From positions 1 through 5,849 of the forward strand of contig JAFDYP010000534.1 of the NCBI GenBank assembly GCA_018267355.1: a stretch of DNA of 5,849 nucleotides. The letters are read 5' to 3'. This stretch comes from Bacteroidota bacterium. GTDB taxonomy: Bacteria > Bacteroidota > Bacteroidia > Chitinophagales > LD1. Below the pieces are notes generated by a model that searched no databases, was not told the origin of the DNA, and saw nothing but the letters and a program-made list of their open reading frames with translations. A program made the translations under genes and the position numbers. The stretch's first letter is position 1; each line of letters opens with the position of its first letter. Shown one piece after another: positions 1 through 5,849 of the stretch.

Positions 1-823
1 AGGCACTGGTCCTTTTTTGATAATCCTCGTATTCTTTATTGCCTTTGTATTTGCTCTCCAGCATGGTGACGCCGGAGACGCGGAGGAGCATAAAGGTAAG
101 GAGTGCAGGACCTACCGCGCGGAGCACTACATCTACCACACCATGTGCCGATACACAGCTCAAAAGGAAGATGCCCCACCACATAGATGCTTCACCAAAG
201 TAGTTGGGGTGGCGGGTAAACTGCCAGACGCCGTAGCGCATGATGCGGCCTTTATTGGCCGGGTCTTGCTTGAAGCCTGCGAGCTGCGAGTCACCGACTG
301 CCTCAAAAAAGAAGCCGATGAGCCAGATCAAAACACCGATAGCTCCGATGGTATACTGATACCACTCGTAGCCTTCACTTGCACTGGTGCGTGCTGCGAT
401 AGCACTCAGTACGATGGGAGAAGCAATAATGACCAGCAACACACCCTGTAGCATAAACACCTGAAGGAAAGAACGGATAAATGCGCTGTCACCCCATTCC
501 TGCCTCCATTTGGCATAGCGCCAGTCTTCGGGTTTATTCCAGTTGCGCATGGCGAGATAAAAGAATAGCCGGAGTCCCCACACAGCTACCAAACCAATAA
601 TGAAGAGCAAGAAAATATCCGGCTCCCCTGCATTTTGGGTCAAGCTCAGCTTGATGTGGTAGAAATACCAGCTACATCCTGACACTACTACAAAGCCTAA
701 TGGCCAGGCGATATCCGCTATGCCATTATTTTGGCGTATCACTGCAATAGTGAAGGCCCAGGTCTGAAAGATCAGGATAGCAGCCAGGCTAAACGCTAAG
801 GCAACAAGAATGTAATAGTACAT
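1..823 (-). CDS. DUF1295 family integral-membrane protein (3' end cut by window edge)
   Basis: The minus-strand frame is open from an ATG at 823 to the left edge, giving 274 residues without a stop. The protein is strongly hydrophobic, with likely membrane segments near residues 4-28, 40-56, 70-92, 121-144, 157-174, 212-230 and 234-250. DUF1295 hallmarks are visible: NGIADIAWPLGF (33-44), the charged RNWNKPEDWRYAKWR stretch (93-107), DSQLAGFKQDPANKGRIM (178-195), the TRHPNYFGE box (203-211) followed by WWG, and LLRVSGVTMLE (246-256). The family is distantly related to steroid 5-alpha-reductases and isoprenylcysteine methyltransferases. The RHPNYFGE box matches the C-terminal cofactor-binding region of those enzymes, but the substrate of bacterial members is unknown. 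Relatives usually end about ten residues after the KRTSA seen at the edge, so little is missing. The start lies 14 bases after the DUF72 stop, which suggests co-transcription. No Shine-Dalgarno sequence is visible. Family call is firm; reaction is unknown. Confidence 0.93.
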   Translation of the reverse strand, partial: MYYYILVALAFSLAAILIFQTWAFTIAVIRQNNGIADIAWPLGFVVVSGCSWYFYHIKLSLTQNAGEPDIFLLFIIGLVAVWGLRLFFYLAMRNWNKPEDWRYAKWRQEWGDSAFIRSFLQVFMLQGVLLVIIASPIVLSAIAARTSASEGYEWYQYTIGAIGVLIWLIGFFFEAVGDSQLAGFKQDPANKGRIMRYGVWQFTRHPNYFGEASMWWGIFLLSCVSAHGVVDVVLRAVGPALLTFMLLRVSGVTMLESKYKGNKEYEDYQKRTSA

Positions 824-837
824 GGCGAAATGACGGA

Positions 838-1752
838 TTAAAACAACTTAGCGTTACTGTCATCCAACAGCTTTGGGACAGGAATGTTTAGTCCTGTATC
901 TTTGTTGATCTTCTCTATGCTGTATTTGCTCAAGCGGGGGCTATTCTTCTCCTCGTGGGTGTGCATGAAGAAATAAACGGTATCCACATCAGCATCGATC
1001 CATTTAGCGATGCGCCTGGACCACTCGTCTATGCGCTTCCAGTCTGTCGGGTCGCCGTCATTGCCTACATAGCGGATGAACGCTGTGGGTGTAGTGAGGC
1101 GCATGTGCAGCACATCGCGACGACCCGCAGTATCGGTGATCACTGTAGAGGCCTTCATCTGGCGGAGCATGTCCCAGCCTTCTTCTGCTTCTACTTTGTC
1201 CTGAAACCAATCAGGGTGGCGGAACTCTACGGCTACTTTGAAATCCTTTGGTAAGAACTGAAGATACTTGTGCAGGTTCTCGATGTTAGCCGCATTCGGA
1301 GCGAAGCGATCATCAAACTGCATGAAGCAGTGGCCTATCTTATCGCCAAAACCTGAGAAACTCTCCAGGATGGTCTCCGTATCTTTCTCTACATTTTTCA
1401 GCCGGCGGATATGCGTGACGATCTGCGGCATCTTCGGCGCAAAGCGGAAATCATCTGCTGCAAAGCTGGCCCACTTCTCCACCGTACTCTTAGGGAAGAC
1501 ACGGTAGAACATGGCATTCAGCTCGATGCTGTTGAACTCCTTTACGTAAAACTTAAGGAAGTCGGCCTCCTTGGTTTTCTTGGGGTATAGCGAGCCGAGC
1601 CACTCCTTGCGGCCCCACTTGGCGCAGCCCGCATAGACATGAGGTGCGGCTTTCTTTTTCTTGAGTGATGCCAGCAGTTTCTCCGTACTCGCATGATCTG
1701 CGGGGAGTTTAAATTTTACCTTGCTCAGATCATCTACCTTCCCAAAATCCAT
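838..1752 (-). CDS. DUF72 (YecE-like) family protein
   Basis: This 304-residue protein carries the DUF72 signature from about residue 39 to 270. It shows VYAGCAKWGRKEW (39-51), then FYVKEFNSIELNAMFYR (68-84), where family members place an N-S/T-x-E motif on a barrel strand. Further on are WASFAADDFRFAPKMP (94-109), GHCFMQFDDRF (140-150), VAVEFRHPDWF (173-183), ITDTAG (205-210), and FIRYVGND (225-232) leading to VYFFMHTHEEKNSP (259-272). DUF72 proteins fold as a TIM-like barrel. Their biochemical role is not established, so none is assigned. The protein is about 30 residues longer than E. coli YecE. The extra N-terminus (MDFGKVDDLS...LPADH) resembles that of other Bacteroidota members as I recall them, which supports the ATG at 1752; the next Met is at residue 81, inside the domain. 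An A-rich leader precedes the start. It lies between the PLP gene (48 bases upstream) and the DUF1295 gene (14 bases downstream). Confidence 0.94.
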   Translation of the reverse strand: MDFGKVDDLSKVKFKLPADHASTEKLLASLKKKKAAPHVYAGCAKWGRKEWLGSLYPKKTKEADFLKFYVKEFNSIELNAMFYRVFPKSTVEKWASFAADDFRFAPKMPQIVTHIRRLKNVEKDTETILESFSGFGDKIGHCFMQFDDRFAPNAANIENLHKYLQFLPKDFKVAVEFRHPDWFQDKVEAEEGWDMLRQMKASTVITDTAGRRDVLHMRLTTPTAFIRYVGNDGDPTDWKRIDEWSRRIAKWIDADVDTVYFFMHTHEEKNSPRLSKYSIEKINKDTGLNIPVPKLLDDSNAKLF

Positions 1753-1769
1753 ATTGTATTATTTGTATT

Positions 1770-1804
1770 GTCTCTTATCTCAAGTCTATAGTCTCAAGTC
1801 TCAA
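1770..1804 (-). repeat. Degenerate heptanucleotide tandem repeat, five units of TTGAGAC
   Basis: Read on the minus strand from 1804 to 1770, five consecutive 7-base units follow one another without a gap. The first two (1804-1798 and 1797-1791) are exact TTGAGAC. The next three differ from it at two, one and two positions. The array starts inside the last codons of the PLP gene: the TGA in the first unit is that gene's stop codon (1803-1801). It fills most of the 48-base gap before the DUF72 start. After 1770 the sequence turns A/T-rich and loses the period. Short heptad arrays of this kind are, to my recollection, found in other Bacteroidota spacers, but I cannot verify that here. Function is unknown; no convincing hairpin or promoter was found in it. 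Confidence 0.8.
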
Positions 1805-3006
1805 AGAGCCTGCTCCAGATCAGCTATGATATCTCCGACATCCTCTATCCCCACAGACAGCCGCACCAATCCGTCGGTGATACCAAACTTCTCCCGCTGC
1901 TCCTTTGGCACAAAGTAGTGTGACATAGAGGCGGGATGCTGGATCAGCGTATCCGTAGTGCCCAGAGATGCCGTCAGCTTGCAGAACTTCAAGTGCTTCA
2001 TCAGTTGCTCGCCGGCTTTGTAACCCTTCTTCATCTCAAAGCTGATCACGCCACCATAGCGCTTCATCTGCTTTTTTGCCAGCTCGTGGTCGGGGTGGGA
2101 GGCCAATCCCAGGTAGTTGACCTTTGAGATCGCCTTATGTTTGCTCAGCCACTCAGCTATGGCCATCGCATTGCTGCAGTGCTGCTCCATGCGCAGGCTC
2201 AGCGTTTTCATGCCGAGGTTCAGCAGCCAGGCATCAAATGGGGAGATGATAGATCCGTGCAGCTTGCGTATCGTCCAGATATCTTTCTCCATAAACTTCA
2301 CATCAGCCCCGGTCACCACGCCGCTCAGTCCTGTGCCGTGCCCATTCAGGTATTTGGTAGACGAGTGTATCACAAGGTCCACTCCATAGGCCAGCGGACG
2401 CTGCAGGTAGGGCGAGGCAAAAGTATTGTCCACTGCCATCTTCGCCTTATACTTATGCGCGAGTGCTGCGAGTGCCTTCAGGTCGTAGCAGTTGATAGTA
2501 GGATTGGATGGCGACTCGGCGTAGAGCAGTTTGATCTTCTTATCCTTTTTGAAAATGGCCTCTACCTTATCCAACTGATGCAGATCCGCATAGTAAACTT
2601 TGAGGCCATATTGCTGTGCGATATGATTGACATAATCTATGGTAGTACCGTAGATATTGCCCTGTACCAGCAGCGAGTCACCGGGCGTTACTAGCGACTG
2701 GAAGATCGCAGAGATGGCCGCCATACCGGATGAAAATAGCAACGACTTGCAATCAGCCTTTGTGCCATATGACTCCAGCTGCTCGATCTTGCGCTCTGCC
2801 AGTTCTGCATTGGGGTGGCTCCAGCGCGAGTAGATGTAGGCTTTCTCTTTACCCTTGAAAACCTCCTGTGCCTTCTCAGGCGACTCGTAGATATAGGTAG
2901 ACGAGAGATACAGCGGCGTCGTGTGTGGCATCACATATTCATCTACCGGCGCATTGTCCTGTGCTGTCAGTGATGCAAACTTTAGATCTTTCTTACCTTT
3001 ACTCAT
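1801..3006 (-). CDS. PLP-dependent trans-sulfuration enzyme (cystathionine gamma-synthase/lyase, Cys/Met metabolism family)
   Basis: This 401-residue protein is a full-length fold-type I PLP enzyme of the Cys/Met metabolism family, cytosolic and normally tetrameric. Visible landmarks are YIYSR (57-61), whose Tyr59 and Arg61 would contact the PLP phosphate of a neighbouring subunit. SSGMAA (92-97) is the phosphate loop, and Tyr119 in NIYG stacks on the cofactor. Asp193 in AVDNTFASPY pairs with the pyridine nitrogen. Lys218 in HSSTKYLNGHG forms the Schiff base. SLGTTDTLIQHPASMSH (348-363) and Arg382 in VRLSVGIED bind the substrate carboxylate. Family members add or remove thiol groups at the gamma or beta carbon of homoserine esters, cystathionine or methionine. 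The Cys that marks methionine gamma-lyases just after the stacking Tyr is Thr121 here, which argues against that activity. Synthase versus lyase cannot be settled from sequence. The YSR(F/I)xNPT pattern usual in the family reads YSRWSHPN here. The ATG at 3006 leaves a normal-length N-terminus. It is the first gene of the possible three-gene minus-strand operon. Confidence 0.93.
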   Translation of the reverse strand: MSKGKKDLKFASLTAQDNAPVDEYVMPHTTPLYLSSTYIYESPEKAQEVFKGKEKAYIYSRWSHPNAELAERKIEQLESYGTKADCKSLLFSSGMAAISAIFQSLVTPGDSLLVQGNIYGTTIDYVNHIAQQYGLKVYYADLHQLDKVEAIFKKDKKIKLLYAESPSNPTINCYDLKALAALAHKYKAKMAVDNTFASPYLQRPLAYGVDLVIHSSTKYLNGHGTGLSGVVTGADVKFMEKDIWTIRKLHGSIISPFDAWLLNLGMKTLSLRMEQHCSNAMAIAEWLSKHKAISKVNYLGLASHPDHELAKKQMKRYGGVISFEMKKGYKAGEQLMKHLKFCKLTASLGTTDTLIQHPASMSHYFVPKEQREKFGITDGLVRLSVGIEDVGDIIADLEQAL

Positions 3007-3015
3007 AGCGCTATT

Positions 3016-3044
3016 GAAACTTAAATCTTTTACCTAAAAAGCAA
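3016..3044 (-). promoter_or_regulatory. Candidate Bacteroidota-type promoter for the PLP gene
   Basis: On the minus strand a TTG (3044-3042) is followed after 18 bases by TAAGTTTC (3023-3016). This matches the Bacteroidota -7 consensus TAnnTTTG at all fixed positions but the last, and the spacing falls in the accepted range for the TTG/-33 element. It would start transcription only a few bases before the ATG at 3006, leaving an almost leaderless message, which weakens the call. The site lies in the 43-base divergent gap shared with the DinB gene. Confidence 0.25.
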
Positions 3045-3049
3045 CCGCA

Positions 3050-3562
3050 ATGTACACCTTAATCGATCATCTCGGCTATACGGTATGGGCTACTACCAAA
3101 TTATCACAAATATTGGAAAAGGCCGATGACTCTCTGCTACGGAGGCCAATCCCGAGCAGCTTCCCCAGTATAGAGAAAACCATCCTGCACATATGGGATG
3201 CAGAGATAGCCTGGCTCAAGCGCCTGCATGGCATCAGCATCACCGAGTGGCCGTCAAAGAACTTTGCGGGAGATAAACAGGCGCTCCTGGCAGGCTGGCT
3301 GCAGAGCGGCGCGGAGTTTAAGGAATATATGGAAACACAAGGACCTGAATATCTTCAAAAACAGATAGACTACAGGAATACTGCAGGCAAGCCATTCTCC
3401 AATACGGTGGAGGAGATCATCTACCATGTGGTGAATCACGGGACCTTTCACCGGGGCCAGATAGTGACCATGCTACGCGCCGGAGGCTGGGCCGAAAGGC
3501 CCGAAAATGAGATCCTGACCAGCACGGACCTTATTACTTACCTGAGGGAAACGAGGCCCTGA
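3050..3562 (+). CDS. DinB-family protein (putative metal-dependent four-helix-bundle enzyme)
   Basis: This 170-residue protein has the length and pattern of the DinB/YfiT-like four-helix-bundle superfamily. The likely metal-binding triad is His47 in TILHIWDAE (44-52), then His130 and His134 in the HVVNHGTFHRGQI stretch (126-138), which is the family's most conserved motif; His126 is an extra nearby histidine. The N-terminal helix (MYTLIDHLGYTVWATTKL) also fits, the usual position for an aromatic-rich helix with W13. The founding DinB is damage-inducible in Bacillus, but the name does not imply DNA repair; characterised relatives include thiol (bacillithiol or mycothiol) transferases and an isomerase. 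The substrate here is unknown and no thiol gene is adjacent. The protein has no signal peptide or membrane segment, so it is probably cytosolic. It is a lone plus-strand gene, divergent from the PLP gene and convergent with rel. The ATG at 3050 has an A-rich leader and no Shine-Dalgarno sequence. ATA is common among its Ile codons, about 6 of 15. Confidence 0.92.
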   Translation: MYTLIDHLGYTVWATTKLSQILEKADDSLLRRPIPSSFPSIEKTILHIWDAEIAWLKRLHGISITEWPSKNFAGDKQALLAGWLQSGAEFKEYMETQGPEYLQKQIDYRNTAGKPFSNTVEEIIYHVVNHGTFHRGQIVTMLRAGGWAERPENEILTSTDLITYLRETRP

Positions 3563-3565
3563 TCC

Positions 3566-5830
3566 TTACCGCTTGACAGTGGCGGCCTGATCTGTATTTT
3601 TATCTTCTGTGTCATAGCGCTCTACAGACAGGATACCATCCAGAGAGGATAGCCGCGCTATGAGATCGTCCAGCTCAGATGTGTCATGCACATAGATCAT
3701 GATATTGCCCTCAAAGATGCCATCCTCACTATCAAATGAGACAGACCTCATATTGAGATTCATCTGGCCTGTGATCACATTGGTGATCTTATTGACCAGG
3801 CCTACATCGTCTATACCATTGATCTTGATGCCTGTGAGGAAGGCTATATTGTGCTGGCGCGTCCACTTGGTCTTGACTATGCGGTAGCTGTACTTGGCCA
3901 TGAGCTGGACCGCATTGGGGCAGTTGGTCCGGTGTATCTTGATACCCTCACTGACTGTCAAAAATCCAAAGACATCATCTCCGGGTACAGGATTGCAGCA
4001 GGCTGCAAATTTATAATCGATCTTATCACTGCTCTCTCCCATGATGAGCAGCTCTGCATTCTTTTTCAGCGCTTCTTTGACGGCATCATCTATATCTCCC
4101 GGGCTCAGCTTAGGCTCTGTATGTACCTTTGGCAGTTTGATCTTGCCGGCTATCACGTCGAGCTTTGCGATAGTGGTCAGATCTATCTTTCGCGTAGCGA
4201 TATCGTAGTACAGCTCGGTAGAGGACATCGCCTTGAAAAAATTCATGAGCAGTACCAGGTTGGACTCGCTATCCTCTATCTTCATAGCCTTGAGGCGCTT
4301 CTCCAGTTCGGCCTTGCCGTTCATAGCGATCTTGCGCTTCTCGTCTTTGAGGGATTGCTTGATCACGGAGCGGGCTTTGGCTGTCACCACATAGCTGAGC
4401 CAGTCTTCATTAGGGGTTTGCTTATTGGAGGTCAGGATCTCTACCTGATCGCCATTGCGCAGTTTGTGGCTGAGTGGTACCAGCTTGGTATTGACCTTTG
4501 CACCGATACATTTCTTGCCTATAGCAGAGTGCACCTCAAAGGCGAAGTCCAGCGCAGTAGCACCTTTGCGGATACGCTTCAGGTCACCCTTGGGTGTGAA
4601 GACAAATATCTCATCGCTGAAGAGCTCATACTTGAAGTCATTCACTACGTCCAGCGCATTGCCGTCTGCACTACTCAGCACAGCGCGTATCTTCTCCAGC
4701 CACGCATCCAGCACACTATCTGCAGAGCCCTCTTTATACTTCCAGTGAGCCGCAAAACCCTTCTCTGCGATCTCATGCATACGCTCGGTACGGATCTGCA
4801 CCTCTACCCATTTGCCGCTATTGCTCATCACGGTAGTATGCAGGGCCTCGTAGCCATTGGCCTTGGGGTTAGAGAGCCAGTCGCGCAGGCGGTCCGGGCT
4901 GGGCTTATAGACATCTGTCAGCGTAGAGTAGACTGACCAGCATTCCGCCTTCTCATCCTCAGGCTCTGAGCGGAGTATGATACGGATGGCAAAGAGGTCA
5001 TATATCTCCTCAAAGGGGACGCCTTTATTTTTGATCTTATTGTAGATCGAGTAGATCGATTTGGGCCGGCCGTATATGTCAAAATTGAATTGCTTCTTAT
5101 CGAGTAGTTCTTTGATAGGCCTGATGAACTCATTGATAAAGCGGGTGCGTTCGCGCTTGGTCTCAGAGAGCTTGCGCGCGATCTCCTTGTACATCTCCGG
5201 CTCGGTGTGCTTCAGAGAGAGGTCCTCCAGCTCTGTCTTGATGGCATAGAGGCCCATGCGATGCGCCAAGGGAGCATATAGGAAGAGTGTTTCAGATGCG
5301 ATCTTGAGCTGCTTTTCACGCTTCAGAGAGTCGAGCGTGCGCATATTGTGCAGGCGGTCGGCCAGTTTGACGAGTATCACACGGATATCGTCATTGAGTG
5401 TCAGCAGCAGCTTGCGGAAATTTTCTGCCTGTAGAGATGAGTTCTGATTATTCAGATCAAAGATGCCGGATATTTTGGTCAGGCCATCTACTATGCGTGC
5501 TACTTCCTTATTGAAATGGCGCTCTATCTCCTCCAGTGTCACATCTGTATCTTCTACCACATCATGCAGCAGCGCACAGACTATAGACGTGACGTCCAGG
5601 CCCATCTCCTCACTGGCTATGCGCGCCACCTCCAGCGGGTGGAGTATGTAAGGTTCGCCGGATTTGCGGCGCATATCCTTGTGGCTATCCATGGCCAGCT
5701 CAAAGGCCTCACGGATCATCTTCTTCTCCTGGCGCGTGGTAGCAGGCCGCAGCGTGCGCAGCAATGCGCGGTAATGCTTGAGTATGAGCTTATTCTGACT
5801 TTCCAGATCTATGACGGGAGCTTGATCCAT
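3566..5830 (-). CDS. rel: Bifunctional (p)ppGpp synthetase/hydrolase, RelA/SpoT (Rel) family
   Basis: This 754-residue protein is a full-length long RSH enzyme that makes and degrades the stringent-response alarmone in the cytosol, usually on the ribosome. The N-terminal HD hydrolase domain looks intact: the RKSGEPYILHP box with His64, the His89-Asp90 pair and Glu93-Asp94 in LLHDVVED, and Asp158 in KLADRLHNMRT. The synthetase domain follows (about 245-368), with GRPKSIYSIYNKI (254-266), Asp278 in YDLFAIRI, the Tyr327 loop in NGYEALHT, and Glu343/Gln345 in VEVQIRT. Both active sites keep the key residues, so a bifunctional enzyme is predicted. A TGS domain (about 405-468) and a helical region come next. 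Then a zinc-finger-like conserved-cysteine region holds Cys611-Cys612, His633 and Cys637, and a C-terminal ACT domain spans about 662-740. The ATG at 5830 gives the expected N-terminus. The promoter lies outside the window, and the gene ends 3 bases from the DinB stop. Confidence 0.97.
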   Translation of the reverse strand: MDQAPVIDLESQNKLILKHYRALLRTLRPATTRQEKKMIREAFELAMDSHKDMRRKSGEPYILHPLEVARIASEEMGLDVTSIVCALLHDVVEDTDVTLEEIERHFNKEVARIVDGLTKISGIFDLNNQNSSLQAENFRKLLLTLNDDIRVILVKLADRLHNMRTLDSLKREKQLKIASETLFLYAPLAHRMGLYAIKTELEDLSLKHTEPEMYKEIARKLSETKRERTRFINEFIRPIKELLDKKQFNFDIYGRPKSIYSIYNKIKNKGVPFEEIYDLFAIRIILRSEPEDEKAECWSVYSTLTDVYKPSPDRLRDWLSNPKANGYEALHTTVMSNSGKWVEVQIRTERMHEIAEKGFAAHWKYKEGSADSVLDAWLEKIRAVLSSADGNALDVVNDFKYELFSDEIFVFTPKGDLKRIRKGATALDFAFEVHSAIGKKCIGAKVNTKLVPLSHKLRNGDQVEILTSNKQTPNEDWLSYVVTAKARSVIKQSLKDEKRKIAMNGKAELEKRLKAMKIEDSESNLVLLMNFFKAMSSTELYYDIATRKIDLTTIAKLDVIAGKIKLPKVHTEPKLSPGDIDDAVKEALKKNAELLIMGESSDKIDYKFAACCNPVPGDDVFGFLTVSEGIKIHRTNCPNAVQLMAKYSYRIVKTKWTRQHNIAFLTGIKINGIDDVGLVNKITNVITGQMNLNMRSVSFDSEDGIFEGNIMIYVHDTSELDDLIARLSSLDGILSVERYDTEDKNTDQAATVKR

Positions 5831-5849
5831 TGTAGCTAATCTAATGAAA

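Noticed and set aside
17..451. 144-codon plus-strand frame whose hydrophobic start resembles a signal peptide.
   Set aside because: It is antisense to the DUF1295 gene. The minus-strand frame shows clear family motifs over the whole stretch, so this is a shadow; the apparent signal peptide is chance.
1753..1769. Possible promoter directly before the DUF72 gene.
   Set aside because: The stretch is A/T-rich but contains no TAnnTTTG-like box; its A-richness fits a Bacteroidota translation leader.
2137..2694. 185-codon plus-strand frame opposite the PLP gene.
   Set aside because: The minus strand encodes the conserved PLP-binding core here, and the plus-strand product has no recognisable pattern.
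3569..3601. Possible rho-independent terminator for DinB: CCGC/GCGG stem followed by TTTTT at 3597-3601.
   Set aside because: The stem is only four pairs plus a wobble, the loop is nine bases, and the T-run begins more than ten bases after the stem, so it does not fit an intrinsic terminator.
3851..4936. 361-codon open frame on the plus strand, entirely antisense to rel.
   Set aside because: Its translation has no recognisable domain and it lies fully within a gene whose opposite frame carries intact Rel motifs throughout. Long antisense open frames arise readily from codon bias, and no start-region signal supports translation.
5831..5849. Leader of rel at the right edge.
   Set aside because: Only 19 bases are present and neither a promoter box nor a Shine-Dalgarno sequence can be recognised, so no regulatory call is made.
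1..5849. A hidden defence, mobile or CRISPR system.
   Set aside because: All but about 130 bases are accounted for by five genes of common chromosomal families. There are no transposase or integrase motifs, inverted terminal repeats, spacer arrays or shifts in composition.

Overview
The window looks like ordinary chromosomal DNA of a Bacteroidota bacterium, possibly from the Chitinophagales side of the phylum. The evidence is the Bacteroidota-type versions of the DUF72 and Rel proteins, start codons preceded by A-rich or featureless DNA rather than Shine-Dalgarno boxes, and roughly balanced base composition. The assignment rests on recalled family resemblance, not on a search. I see no phage, transposon, CRISPR array, tRNA, rRNA or defence module.

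Layout from left to right. At 1-823 on the minus strand is a DUF1295 integral-membrane protein, cut by the left edge only a few residues before its expected C-terminus. At 838-1752 (minus) is a DUF72 (YecE-like) protein. At 1801-3006 (minus) is a PLP-dependent enzyme of the cystathionine gamma-synthase/lyase family. Transcription runs from the PLP gene through DUF72 to DUF1295, with gaps of 48 and 14 bases, so these three may form one operon. The 48-base gap is mostly filled by a degenerate 7-base tandem repeat that also supplies the PLP gene's stop codon. A 43-base divergent gap then separates the PLP gene from a plus-strand DinB-family gene (3050-3562). That gene meets, tail to tail with only 3 bases between, a full-length bifunctional (p)ppGpp synthetase/hydrolase gene (3566-5830, minus). 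Its start lies 19 bases from the right edge, so its promoter is not in view.

Functionally the genes are a housekeeping mix: sulfur amino-acid metabolism, stringent response, a putative metal-dependent DinB-fold enzyme, and two conserved families of unknown function. Nothing ties them into one novel system. The points most worth a second look are the heptanucleotide repeat overlapping a stop codon, the unresolved specificity of the PLP enzyme, and the very compact divergent and convergent junctions. Coding density is very high and no gene-free stretch exceeds 50 bases.
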